Assembly: GCF_031456295.1 (NCBI RefSeq)
Contig: NZ_JAVDUJ010000001.1
Coordinates: forward strand, 1,736,001-1,800,000
Direction of reading: 5' to 3'
DNA from: Arcanobacterium_A hippocoleae
Lineage (GTDB): Bacteria; Actinomycetota; Actinomycetes; Actinomycetales; Actinomycetaceae
Length of the DNA stretch: 64,000 nt
The notes beneath the pieces were generated by a model, which did no database searches, was not told the DNA's origin, and saw nothing but the letters and a program-made list of their open reading frames with translations. Made by a program: the position numbers and the translations under genes. Position 1 is the stretch's first letter. Each line of letters opens with the position of its first letter. Shown piece by piece: positions 52,917 to 62,007 of the stretch.

Positions 52917-55900
52917 TCAGCAGATCACCTGGATCGTTGATTCTCCCGATTTTTCTGCGGTGATCGCGATGCGATTTGCGATGAGCTGTTTTAGCTCTGG
53001 TACATGCGAGACGATACCGATTTTCCGTCCGTTCTTCTGTAGATCATGGAGCGTGTGCAAGACGAGATCGCGAATCCCGGCTGATAATGTGCCAAATCCT
53101 TCGTCAATAATGAGTGTATCAATACGGACTCCGCCTGATTCTTCTTGCACAATTTCAGCGAGCGCGAGAGCCAGCGCGAGGGACGTGTAGAAAGTTTCGC
53201 CTCCAGATAGTGAAGTGGTAGAACGAGTGATATCTCCTAATTGTGATCCATCTCGATCAATAATGCTTAATCCGAGCCCGGTTTTCTTTACGCGACCGCC
53301 TTCTTCGCTGCGAATCAGCTCATAGCGGCCGTTTGAAATTTCTTGCAAATGCATATTTGCGCGGGTGACGATTGCTTCAAAGCGGCGCATCAGCACCCAG
53401 ATATCTAAAGGTACTCGATTTATTTGTCGATTATGTGCGGTTGCAAGGTCAGCGAGATGAATAATTGCTTTACTTTCTGCGATAATTTGTTCCCAAGCTG
53501 TTGCGGATTTGCGAATCGGGGAATAAAGCAGCTTGGCGTCTTTTACAAATTGGGATGTAGTTGCAGATTTTGCGGCTAGCCTTTGGCGATTTTCAATCTG
53601 CGCTGCGAGTTCGGCTTTGCGTATTTCAAGATCGGGCGGTGTTTTACCTTTTGTTGCAGTGATTAAGGGGTCTTGTAAAAATGATTGGGTACTTTGGAGA
53701 TTTTCTTCATAAGCTTTGACTTTTCGCGTGAGCTCCAGGGCTTGTGTAGCTGACAGCTGAGCAGCTTCCACGGCGGAAATATCTGCAAATTCGCTTATTT
53801 CAAGGGCATTGTGCAGTAATTGTGTAAAGCGTAGCAATTGGTCGAGTAAATTATTTAAGAAGCGATGTATCTCGATCAGAGAATCAAGTATCGTGAAAAC
53901 TTTTTTGAGCTGTGCGAAGGCATTTTTGATTGTTGGGTAGCCATCTTTAGCGGCGGCAAGTGTTTTTTCATTTGCCGTGACCTGCGTAGTGAGTAGGGTG
54001 AGTTCAGTTGCTGCTGCTTTTTCTGTAAGCGCCAATTGTGTATCTTTTGTTGTCAGATCGGCAAGCTGATTGGATAATAAAGTGATTTTTTCGTTTGCCG
54101 CGGCTTTTTCGCTTTCAGCATTTTGTGCGGCAGTGATCATTTCACGTGTGGTTGAAATATCGGTTTTGATTTTGTGCTCAGCAAAGTTTGTAGTCTGCTC
54201 AGATAGTTTTGCGACAGTGATTTCACATGCTTGCTGCTGTACTGTGGCATCATTGAAAGCGTGATGGGCACGGTCAAGTTTTTCTTGCGCTTGTTCTACT
54301 TGTGCTGCAGATACTTTCTGTGTAGATTCGGCTGGTGCAGGATGCTCGGTTGCTCCGCAAACTGGGCACGCTGAGCCGGTAGATAATTCTTGTGCAAGAT
54401 CGGCGGCAAAAGATTTTTGCCATCGCCTGAGCGTTTCTTGATATTCAGATTTTATTTTGTGTAGCTTTTGCGCTGCTTTTAGCAGACGTGAATTAGCAAT
54501 CGCGAGTGCTGCTTCTGCTTCTTTGCGAATTGTGAAAGCTTTGGATATTTCCAGTAAGTGGGCAAGCTCTTTTTCCAGTTGTAGAAGTTTGCTACTTTTC
54601 TCTGTAGCATCGGCAAGTGCTTGCATAGCAGCTGCTTTTTGCAGCGGGATCTGTGTGATTTCGCTGCCGATTTCTGCGCGCTCTGCACGTATTTTGGCAA
54701 GCTGCTCAGTGAGCTGTGTAATGCGATCAGCGGTGGTTTGTGTAGTTGTTTCAAGCTCTTTAAGCTGTGCAAAATGAGTTATCTTTTGCTGCAGTTTTAC
54801 CTGATTTTCAAGTAAAGCTTTGAGTGATTTTTGTGCTTTATCTACAATCAGCTGGAGCGCAGAAAGCTCAAATACTGGTTTTTGAGACAAAGATCCAATT
54901 TCGGTGCAGAGCGCAAAATTTTCAGTAATAGTTGATTGTGAAATTTTTAGTTTGGCATTTTCTGCTGAAGTAAAGTATTTTTCCAGCAGATTTTGGAACG
55001 TTTTTGCATTGACTCTAATTTCTGCTGCTTGCGTTTTGTAATCGGTGATGCGTGAAAAAGGCACGCTTGCTTTTGCGGCGAGAGCAAGCGCCTGCAGACG
55101 GGAATCGTGCTCGGGGCGCTCACTTTGCAAAATTGCCAGTTTTTCTTCAAGTTCAATCCGCTGTGCAATCCGCGCAAAAAGCTGCTCTTCGGCAGCGAGT
55201 TTTGCCCGGCATTCATCTTCAGCAAGCTGTGCTTGCTGAGCCATCGCTGCAGACTCTTTTGCTGCTTTTGCAAGATCTGACTGTGCAGCTAAGATCGCAT
55301 CCAGCAGTGTCGATTTCAGCTCGTTAATGTGATCGTTGGGAGCTGTAAATAAATCTGCTCTGAGCGCTTTGATCTGTGTAATGTGATTGGCAGGAAGCCC
55401 CTGGTTCGTCAGCCAGGTATCCAGCGCCTGGAAAAATGTCTGTTTTTCATTTGCGATACGCTGCAAACTCTCTTTTGCACGATCCGCTAAAGCATTAGTA
55501 AATTCACGATATTTTTTCGTGCGAAAAATTGCTTCCAAAATTGGTTGACGTTCAGCTGATTTGAGACGTAAGAACTCCGCAAACTGCCCTTGAGGTAATA
55601 CTACAGTTTGGAGAAATTGATCTTTCGTCAGGCCAATTAAATCCTCGATAATTGGGCGAACTTCGCGTACTTGCGTGGCAATTATTTTTCCATTTTCCCA
55701 ATCTTTCCGGGTACTAGCTGCGGGGTCGATACGCCATAATTTGGCTGTTTCATTGATTTTTCGAAAATCATTTTCGCCAAAAGTAATGTTGGGGATTCCA
55801 GTGGCATTACTTTGCTGCTTTTGTGCGCTTCGCTTCAAACGATTCCAAGCGGGAGTTCGCCGCACGCGATACGTGCCGGAACTGACGGTGAACACTAAAT

Positions 55901-56138
55901 CAACCCAGGATTCGGCATCTGGCGCGCTGTGAGTAGAACGGATGCGTTCATTTGAAGAAGATTTTCCGGCTACATCGCCAAAAAGAGCGAATGTGATTGC
56001 GTCGATCAATGTTGATTTGCCACTGCCCGTCGGACCGTCGAACAAAAATAAGCCATCGGCACACAGCGCTGCGAAATCGATTTTAGATTCGCCACGAAAC
56101 GGGCCAATACCGGAAAAATGTAGGCTTTCGATAATCAT
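52917..56138 (-). CDS. sbcC: Exonuclease subunit SbcC (SMC-like ATPase)
   Basis: 1073 residues from the ATG at 56138, which overlaps the sbcD stop by 4 bp (ATGA). Walker A (FDGPTGSGKSTLID, near residue 30), a long coiled coil with the zinc hook Cys591-x2-Cys594 (CPVCGATEHP) at its apex, signature TTSLSGGETFYTS, and Walker B DTLIIDEGFGTLS near the end. With SbcD it forms an ATP-driven nuclease that trims hairpins and blocked DNA ends. Complete. Confidence 0.93.
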   Translation of the reverse strand: MIIESLHFSGIGPFRGESKIDFAALCADGLFLFDGPTGSGKSTLIDAITFALFGDVAGKSSSNERIRSTHSAPDAESWVDLVFTVSSGTYRVRRTPAWNRLKRSAQKQQSNATGIPNITFGENDFRKINETAKLWRIDPAASTRKDWENGKIIATQVREVRPIIEDLIGLTKDQFLQTVVLPQGQFAEFLRLKSAERQPILEAIFRTKKYREFTNALADRAKESLQRIANEKQTFFQALDTWLTNQGLPANHITQIKALRADLFTAPNDHINELKSTLLDAILAAQSDLAKAAKESAAMAQQAQLAEDECRAKLAAEEQLFARIAQRIELEEKLAILQSERPEHDSRLQALALAAKASVPFSRITDYKTQAAEIRVNAKTFQNLLEKYFTSAENAKLKISQSTITENFALCTEIGSLSQKPVFELSALQLIVDKAQKSLKALLENQVKLQQKITHFAQLKELETTTQTTADRITQLTEQLAKIRAERAEIGSEITQIPLQKAAAMQALADATEKSSKLLQLEKELAHLLEISKAFTIRKEAEAALAIANSRLLKAAQKLHKIKSEYQETLRRWQKSFAADLAQELSTGSACPVCGATEHPAPAESTQKVSAAQVEQAQEKLDRAHHAFNDATVQQQACEITVAKLSEQTTNFAEHKIKTDISTTREMITAAQNAESEKAAANEKITLLSNQLADLTTKDTQLALTEKAAATELTLLTTQVTANEKTLAAAKDGYPTIKNAFAQLKKVFTILDSLIEIHRFLNNLLDQLLRFTQLLHNALEISEFADISAVEAAQLSATQALELTRKVKAYEENLQSTQSFLQDPLITATKGKTPPDLEIRKAELAAQIENRQRLAAKSATTSQFVKDAKLLYSPIRKSATAWEQIIAESKAIIHLADLATAHNRQINRVPLDIWVLMRRFEAIVTRANMHLQEISNGRYELIRSEEGGRVKKTGLGLSIIDRDGSQLGDITRSTTSLSGGETFYTSLALALALAEIVQEESGGVRIDTLIIDEGFGTLSAGIRDLVLHTLHDLQKNGRKIGIVSHVPELKQLIANRIAITAEKSGESTIQVIC

Positions 56139-57331
56139 TCCTGAGTTCCGATCTTCTCGGTTTCTTCCCAAATCTCTTGAATTAGTGCAAGTTCGGCAGA
56201 ATTCAAATCTCGCCCTCCGGATTCGGCAAAAAATTGATTGATCACGTCAAGAGGTTGATGCTTGAGCATCTGCGTAGTGTATTGCGCATTTGGAGAAAGT
56301 TGTTTTAGCTGTAATACGCTTACCAAATAGGGGAATCTCCGCCTTAATGTAGCTACTAAATCGCGTGGACGTTCAAGATCAGTGAGCTCAATACGTACGT
56401 ATTTCTGTTCATGCTGCGTAAATTCTGGAGAATTGCATAGCTGTGCTACGTTTGCCCGAATCGTTTTTAATTTACGGAAGAAATTATGTGGAATCAGTTC
56501 AGTATGAACGGGCTGAGAATCATTGAAATCAAGGAGCACAGTGCTCTTTTGGTGATTTTCTTCAGAGAATGAAAAAGGGATCGGAGAGCCTGAATAACGG
56601 ATCAAAGGAGCTGTATGCGCCCCAACTTTTTGTGGCCCATGCAGATGCCCTAATGCAACATAATTCAAAGGACTAGATGATTGCTTGCCGAGCCGGAAAA
56701 TTTGCGCTGGCACTGAATCCACTCCGCCAATGCTCAGATCCAGCTCCGAATCGCTTTTTTCACTGCCATTCACAAATGCGTGTGCCATTGCGATCCGGGG
56801 AACTCGCGCAGGGATATCTGTGCTCCGAAGAATATCTTCCTGAATCAAATTGCATGCTTGGGTTAATACTGCAAAGTGAGATCTTGCCAGTGGCACGCCA
56901 TCTGGCGCTAAACGAATCCGCTCCACATCGGGATCCAAATAGGGGATCCCGTAGACGATTGCACCCAGATTTCCAGCTTTATCGCATAAACGTAATGGCT
57001 GCCCGCTACGGCGTGAATCGGTTTGAAGATATAAACCTTCGCGTAAGAATTGCGCGCCAAAGCCGAGCCGAGTAGCTGAATCGTGATTACCAGAGGTGAT
57101 CACGACCTGAGCAGTACATAACAATCGAGACAAAATATCCTCAAATAGCTCAATCATTTGCACTCCAGGCACGCTGCGATCATAGACATCGCCCGCAACC
57201 AATACTGCATCTACTTTTTCGCTGCGTGCCAAATCGACCAAGAAATCACCCCAGCGGATAAAGCTTTCAGTGAGATCATACTCAGCAAATTTCCGTCCAA
57301 GATGCCAATCTGATGTGTGAAGGATTCTCAT
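56135..57331 (-). CDS. sbcD: Exonuclease subunit SbcD
   Basis: 398 residues. Mn-dependent calcineurin-like phosphoesterase of the Mre11 family. Metal motifs in order: LHTSDWHLGR, VAGDVYD, TSGNHDSATRLGFG, AMAHAFVNG and ALGHLHGPQ. A C-terminal capping and SbcC-binding part fills residues 290-398. It sits upstream of sbcC with a 4-bp overlap and 60 bp after rsgA. Confidence 0.94.
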   Translation of the reverse strand: MRILHTSDWHLGRKFAEYDLTESFIRWGDFLVDLARSEKVDAVLVAGDVYDRSVPGVQMIELFEDILSRLLCTAQVVITSGNHDSATRLGFGAQFLREGLYLQTDSRRSGQPLRLCDKAGNLGAIVYGIPYLDPDVERIRLAPDGVPLARSHFAVLTQACNLIQEDILRSTDIPARVPRIAMAHAFVNGSEKSDSELDLSIGGVDSVPAQIFRLGKQSSSPLNYVALGHLHGPQKVGAHTAPLIRYSGSPIPFSFSEENHQKSTVLLDFNDSQPVHTELIPHNFFRKLKTIRANVAQLCNSPEFTQHEQKYVRIELTDLERPRDLVATLRRRFPYLVSVLQLKQLSPNAQYTTQMLKHQPLDVINQFFAESGGRDLNSAELALIQEIWEETEKIGTQE

Positions 57332-57391
57332 GTGAATAAGTGTATCGGGCTGCTCATGGAAAATTTCTTTGCTTTTTGTAAAATTTCCCGG

Positions 57392-58429
57392 TTATTCCCA
57401 ATCGGCTTTGCTTGCCACAGCTAAAAGCCGACGAAAAGAGCTAACTCGCAGCAAGATCCGAGAATCTGTACACAGATCAAAAACACATTCGCTTTCCACC
57501 TGCGCATGCGTACATCCACGCGGGCAAGAGGACGCGATCTGAGCTAAATCGGGAAATCCTTGTAAGAGTTGCTCTGGTCCAACATGGGCAAGACCAAAAG
57601 TGCGCACGCCTGGCGTATCAATCATGATCCCGCCACCAGGCAAATCAAAAGCAACAGCAGAAGTAGAAGTATGGCGTCCGCGCCCGGTAACTTCGTTTAC
57701 TGCGCCAGTGAGCCGTTGCGCTGCTGGGATCAAGGCATTAATGAGTGTCGATTTTCCCACTCCAGAGTGCCCCACAAGAACAGAAGTTTTATCCGCTGCC
57801 AGACTTTGCACATTCGCGATCGCACGCGGATCAAGAATTTCCATGCCAGATTTGGTGTCGATCCCACCTGAATACGAGGTGACGAGATCCAAATCGAGCA
57901 TCGAGTATTGATCGATCAAAGGCTGTGGATCGGCTAAATCACATTTCGTAAGTACGAGAATCGGATGCATTTTACCGTCATAAGCAGCTACAAGGCAGCG
58001 ATCGATCATCCCGAAACGCGGCTCTGGTTGTGCTACAGCCGTCACAATAAATAGCTGGCTTGCATTGGCTACCATTACACGCTCCGTGCCGGAAGCTTCT
58101 CCTTCCTCCGAGGTGCGCCGCAATTGTGAAGAGCGTGGATCAACCGCTGCAATTCGGGCAAGCGTATCTTTCCGGCCGGAAAGATCGCCCGTCATTGCAC
58201 AAATATCGCCAATCGCCACTGAACGATGCGGTAATTCGCGAGCTTTTACTGCCACCACTTCAATCTGTGTTTCTAAGATTCGCACATGGTAACGCCCACG
58301 GTCAATGCGATACACCTGCCCGCGTGGTTTTTGCGAATAGTCTGGGCGAATTTTTGTGCGCGGCCGTGAGCCCTTTCCTGGGCGCACTCTGACGCGATAA
58401 TCATCGGTGCCAATATCTCGCCGACTCAT
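57392..58429 (-). CDS. rsgA: Ribosome small subunit-dependent GTPase RsgA
   Basis: 345 residues, a circularly permuted GTPase that helps 30S maturation. Order seen: OB-fold start (about 35-100), then G4 LTKCDLADPQ, G1 GHSGVGKSTLINAL and G3 DTPGVRTFGL, then the zinc knuckle CPRGCTHAQVESEC. The first 30 residues are basic and rRNA-binding. It follows aroA by 21 bp, the standard actinobacterial order. Confidence 0.95.
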   Translation of the reverse strand: MSRRDIGTDDYRVRVRPGKGSRPRTKIRPDYSQKPRGQVYRIDRGRYHVRILETQIEVVAVKARELPHRSVAIGDICAMTGDLSGRKDTLARIAAVDPRSSQLRRTSEEGEASGTERVMVANASQLFIVTAVAQPEPRFGMIDRCLVAAYDGKMHPILVLTKCDLADPQPLIDQYSMLDLDLVTSYSGGIDTKSGMEILDPRAIANVQSLAADKTSVLVGHSGVGKSTLINALIPAAQRLTGAVNEVTGRGRHTSTSAVAFDLPGGGIMIDTPGVRTFGLAHVGPEQLLQGFPDLAQIASSCPRGCTHAQVESECVFDLCTDSRILLRVSSFRRLLAVASKADWE

Positions 58430-58450
58430 TTTTCGTGCACTCTACTTTCA

Positions 58451-59866
58451 TCAAATTTCATCTTTACAATATTCAGTATTGCGCTGATTTGTAGATTGCT
58501 GAATCATCTGCGCCCAGAGCTGCGGAAAATTCGGCAAAGTTTTTGCAGTTGTTTCAATGTGATCGACGGTAATCCCGGCAATTTTCAAACCTAAAATTGC
58601 GCCGAAGGTAGCCATCCGGTGATCTGCATAGGATGCCAATGCGGCACCGCGATAGCCTGATCCACGGCTCAGATCTTGAACTGCGGGAGGACTCTGCGGA
58701 TCTATGGTTTGCGCAGGATCCTGGTTTGGCGGCGGAACAATGATCAGATCATCGCCCGAAATTTGTGCATTCACGCCAACTTTATTTAATTCCGTGACGA
58801 GCGCCTGTAATCGATCAGTTTCGTGTCCGCGCAATTGCCCGATATTTCGCAGTGCTGAACTCCCTTGCGCAAAAGCGCAGACAGCTGCCAGCGTTGGCAC
58901 CAACTCGCCAATTGCGCTGCAATCCAAATCGAGCGGTGCAATTTTTCGCGGGCCCGTCAGCCGTAATGAATCCGCATCAACAAAATCTATTTTTGCTCCT
59001 TGACGGCAAAAAATCGCTGCAAACTGTGCTCCGGGCTGCGTGGTTTTGCGCGGCCAGTGGGGGATCGTAATTTGCCCGCCGCAGACCATTGCGGCAGCTA
59101 AAAATGGACCAGCATTTGATAAATCACTTTCGACTTCCACTTCCGGAAGCTGGATTTCACCAGGGGCAACGTGCCAAACGGGAGATTTGGCATGATCATC
59201 TGCACGTACTTGGGCACCGCATTCACGCAATAAAGCGAGGGTCATTTCAATATGCGGCTTGGAGGGGAGGGAAGTACCGCAATGCTTGAGGGTCAGGCCA
59301 CGCTCAAATCTGGGTGCGGTTAAAAGCAGCGCCGAAATAAATTGCGACGAGCTGGAAGCATCGATTGTGATTGCTCCACCCGCGACACTCCCTGTGCCAT
59401 GAATTTCAAGAGGCAGCCTTTTGCCAGCAGCGCCATTACCAGCAATTTCCACTCCTAATGCGCGCAGGCTTGAAATGGTAGTATCCATTGGTCGCAAATA
59501 AGCCTGCGCATCTGCATCGATCACCGTTTTTCCGTGTGCGAGTGCTGCCAGCACAGGGATAAAGCGCATCACTGTACCTGCAAGCCCGGCATAAATTGTG
59601 CCACCATGCAATTTTCTTGATCCTGGAGGTGCCACACGCCATCCGTCTTGCGTAGGAAGCTCAGTGATCTCGATCCCGAATGTACGCAAAGCTGCTGTCA
59701 TTAAGGCAGTGTCACGAGCACGTAACGGATTTTTTATCACGGACGGAGCTTTTGAAAGCGAAGCCAAAATTAAATACCGATTCGTCAACGATTTCGATGC
59801 TGGAACGATGACTTGAGCATTTATCTGCTCCGCTGGTGCAAGAGTTGGAGCAAGCCAAGCGGTCAA
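58451..59866 (-). CDS. aroA: 3-phosphoshikimate 1-carboxyvinyltransferase (EPSP synthase)
   Basis: 472 residues if it starts at the TTG at 59866, 2 bp after the DoxX-like stop. That start gives M-TAWLAPTLAPAEQ, which aligns with actinobacterial AroA; an upstream ATG at 59926 would add 20 residues inside the DoxX gene. Sixth step of the shikimate pathway. Conserved blocks: VPASKSLTNRYLILA, GLAGTVMRFIPVLAAL, YLRPMDTTISSL, DASSSSQFISALLL, SDLSNAGPFLAAA and YADHRMATFGAI. Complete, with a short low-complexity stretch near residues 405-420. Confidence 0.94.
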   Translation of the reverse strand: MTAWLAPTLAPAEQINAQVIVPASKSLTNRYLILASLSKAPSVIKNPLRARDTALMTAALRTFGIEITELPTQDGWRVAPPGSRKLHGGTIYAGLAGTVMRFIPVLAALAHGKTVIDADAQAYLRPMDTTISSLRALGVEIAGNGAAGKRLPLEIHGTGSVAGGAITIDASSSSQFISALLLTAPRFERGLTLKHCGTSLPSKPHIEMTLALLRECGAQVRADDHAKSPVWHVAPGEIQLPEVEVESDLSNAGPFLAAAMVCGGQITIPHWPRKTTQPGAQFAAIFCRQGAKIDFVDADSLRLTGPRKIAPLDLDCSAIGELVPTLAAVCAFAQGSSALRNIGQLRGHETDRLQALVTELNKVGVNAQISGDDLIIVPPPNQDPAQTIDPQSPPAVQDLSRGSGYRGAALASYADHRMATFGAILGLKIAGITVDHIETTAKTLPNFPQLWAQMIQQSTNQRNTEYCKDEI

Positions 59867-59868
59867 TT

Positions 59869-60354
59869 TTAATTTCCAATCTGGCTCAGTTTTACTTCCA
59901 CCGAATTTTTGACCGCATCTGCCCACTTGCTAGCACGCCAGGCAGCAGAAGGGCGACCTTCACGGTCATATGCGGCAATAATCGCTCCGCCTACGAGTCC
60001 AATCGCGCCAGCAAATCCAATCAAATCTTTGCGGCGGGTATCGCCACTGTGCAGCCAGAAAGGATGATTCGCAAAAGCAACTGGGATTTGTAAAGCAGCG
60101 AGTGCTGCTGCGCTCAGGCGTGGAAACTTTGCGCAAGCAAGCGCGCTAGCAGCAAGAGTCATTGCCGTCCCGCTGGCCTTCGTGAGTGTATCGAGTTGCT
60201 CTGGTGCAGGTGTGTTGATCCCCGCCTTTTGCGCTAATTTGCACAAGTTTTCGATCCGTGCGCGGTGCGCGCGCGGGTAAAGTGCTGCATCTATGCCAGC
60301 AATTGCGAAAGGTGCGGCAAGCATTGGACGGGCGATTTTGCGCATAAATTTCAT
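59869..60354 (-). CDS. DoxX-like membrane protein
   Basis: 161 residues. Begins RKIARPMLAAPFAIAGIDAALYP, then three more hydrophobic segments (about 63-80, 85-100, 115-135), ADAVKNSVEV near the end. Fits actinobacterial DoxX-type proteins often found just before aroA. Function unclear; a link to thiol redox control is suggested by the divergent sigma/anti-sigma genes only. AAAGAG precedes the ATG. Confidence 0.75.
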   Translation of the reverse strand: MKFMRKIARPMLAAPFAIAGIDAALYPRAHRARIENLCKLAQKAGINTPAPEQLDTLTKASGTAMTLAASALACAKFPRLSAAALAALQIPVAFANHPFWLHSGDTRRKDLIGFAGAIGLVGGAIIAAYDREGRPSAAWRASKWADAVKNSVEVKLSQIGN

Positions 60355-60605
60355 GTGTAGCTCTTTCTTTTTTCCGGTGTACTTCGCAGCTGAGGAATGC
60401 TCAGCTTGATGTTTCTCAGAGATATCTTTGATTGTATCGGTTCTTTGCGTACTGTTACATGCGCTGCCTGGCTCTGACGGCGATTATCCCGAAACTGATT
60501 CCTTGGGGCGTTTTCTTATTTTAGCCTCCGGAAGGTGGCATTAGCTTGTGGAAATCGGTTGATCGGTGGGCGCAGCTTTCGATCCTGCGGTAGGCTGGAG
60601 GCACT

Positions 60606-61280
60606 ATGAAAGAAGGATCCGTCATCACCAAAAATTTTCCTGATGCTGTTGAGCAAAGCCAGGTAGCCCGAAATATGCCAGATTCAGGTGAAATGCAAAA
60701 GGTTGAAACTGAAACGCAAATGCTTTCCCGATTTGAGCAGGAAGCTTTGATTTACCTTGATCAGTTATATTCGGCGGCAATGCAGCTTACGCGCAAGCCG
60801 CAAGATGCTGAAGATCTCGTACAAGAAACATATCTGAAAGCTTATTCCGCATTTCACCAGTACCAGCCGGGCACGAATTTGAAAGCTTGGCTCTACCGAA
60901 TATTGCATAATACTTTCATTTCAAATTATCGCAAGGCACAGCGCCGGCCGCAGGAAGTTGACGGCGCGCAAATCGAAGATTGGCAAGAGTATCGGGCTGC
61001 TTCGCATCAAAGTATTGGGCTTGAATCAGCTGAAGTGAAAGCGCTTGAAAATCTGCCAAACGAAGAAATTCGGCAAGCGTTTTCACAACTGTCTGAAGAT
61101 CGCCGGCAGGTAGTGTATTTGGCTGATGTCGAGGGGTTTTCATACCAGGAAATTTCGCAAATCATGGGCACTCCAATCGGTACGGTGATGTCGCGGTTAA
61201 ACCGGGGGCGGAAACAATTAAGGGAGATCCTGCATGAATATGCAGCTGAATTAGGATATGGAATGCAGGTGACGAAGTGA
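60606..61280 (+). CDS. sigH: ECF sigma factor, SigH/SigR (thiol stress) type
   Basis: 224 residues. Region 2 (about 45-115) with DAEDLVQETYLKAYSAFHQYQPGTNLKAWLYRI and NTFISNYRK (split motifs), then region 4 (about 155-210) with DRRQVVYLADVEGFSYQEISQIMG and IGTVMSRLNRGRKQL. A 40-residue N-terminal extension is uncharacteristic. GGAGG 4 nt before the ATG. Ends in a GTGA overlap with the ZAS anti-sigma gene. Controls oxidative/thiol stress genes in relatives. A canonical GGAAT/GTT self-promoter was not found upstream. Confidence 0.9.
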   Translation: MKEGSVITKNFPDAVEQSQVARNMPDSGEMQKVETETQMLSRFEQEALIYLDQLYSAAMQLTRKPQDAEDLVQETYLKAYSAFHQYQPGTNLKAWLYRILHNTFISNYRKAQRRPQEVDGAQIEDWQEYRAASHQSIGLESAEVKALENLPNEEIRQAFSQLSEDRRQVVYLADVEGFSYQEISQIMGTPIGTVMSRLNRGRKQLREILHEYAAELGYGMQVTK

Positions 61281-61606
61281 GTTACGAATCTTTAGATTTT
61301 GTGTTTGCACGATATTTTGCAGACGGTGCAGCTGCTCCACAATTGCGCCAACTGGCAGCACATCATGATTGTGATTGTAACTGTGATGATTTGCTTGAAA
61401 ATATCTTTGAACTGCTTGATCGTGAACTTTCTGCAGCAGCTGCATTGCGTTTACTTGCACACGCCAAGAATTGTCCGGAATGTGTTGAACATTTAAGCAG
61501 TGAACAGCGAATCCGTGAATTGATGCGGAAATCTGTGGCTGATACGGCTCCGGCTGCATTGCGGGTGCGGATTACGGAGACTTTTGCACAGTTTCTCCAA
61601 AAATGA
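61277..61606 (+). CDS. rsrA: Zinc-binding anti-sigma factor, RsrA-like
   Basis: 109 residues, GTG start overlapping the sigma gene stop by 4 bp. The zinc motif His62-x3-Cys66-x2-Cys69 (HAKNCPEC) is present, and Cys36 (CDDLLENIFELLDREL) matches the redox cysteine of RsrA. Two extra cysteines, 32 and 34, form a Cx1Cx1C cluster with it. The usual CC pair after the zinc knuckle (RsrA ...KRCCGQ) is replaced by KSVAD. It should hold the sigma factor inactive until a disulfide releases zinc. Confidence 0.85.
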   Translation: MSYESLDFVFARYFADGAAAPQLRQLAAHHDCDCNCDDLLENIFELLDRELSAAAALRLLAHAKNCPECVEHLSSEQRIRELMRKSVADTAPAALRVRITETFAQFLQK

Positions 61607-61808
61607 TTCGCTAATCGAAACTGATCAGCCTTGGCAAAATGATCTGACGAGATCGCGCAGATTACGCCTTGGGAACTTGCAGTCTTGTGAATTTGCATGA
61701 AATTTTGTTTGCAGTGTGCGATTTCGAAGACTTTTTGATTAAATAGGTAGGCAGTGCAAATTTAGCGCACATATTCTTGTGCCGATTGAAGCACAAAGGA
61801 GAATAAAA

Positions 61809-61883
61809 ATGTCAAAGCGTGCAAATAAGCGTCGTACCCGGAAAAAGGGTGGCGCAAACCACGGTAAGCGTCCAAACGCTTAA
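61809..61883 (+). CDS. 24-residue ribosomal protein bL37 / AURKAIP1-COX24-like
   Basis: MSKRANKRRTRKKGG then ANHGKRPNA, almost all basic, as in mycobacterial bL37 and other actinobacterial 24-residue proteins found downstream of sigma/anti-sigma genes. AAGGAG at 61796-61801 is 7 nt before the ATG and a strong terminator follows. It is expected to be a 50S subunit protein. Below the size of routine gene calls. Confidence 0.88.
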   Translation: MSKRANKRRTRKKGGANHGKRPNA

Positions 61884-61900
61884 GCTGTGGTGTAATGCCA

Positions 61901-61932
61901 AAATGGGGTGCGAAATTCGTACCCCATTTTTT
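61901..61932 (+). terminator. Rho-independent terminator after the bL37 gene
   Basis: AAATGGGGT (61901-61909) pairs with ACCCCATTT (61921-61929), followed by more T residues. Strong and close to the small gene. Confidence 0.85.
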
Positions 61933-62007
61933 GCTTTTCTCGATTTTATTTTGCTTTACAAAGCTGTTTGGAATTTTCGCATTACTAATTTTTCCCACTG
62001 CAGCGAA

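Noticed and set aside
60481..60605. SigR-type autoregulatory promoter (GGAAT-N18-GTT) before the sigma gene
   Set aside because: GGAAG and GTT occur but with the wrong spacing (about 23 nt), so I do not claim it.
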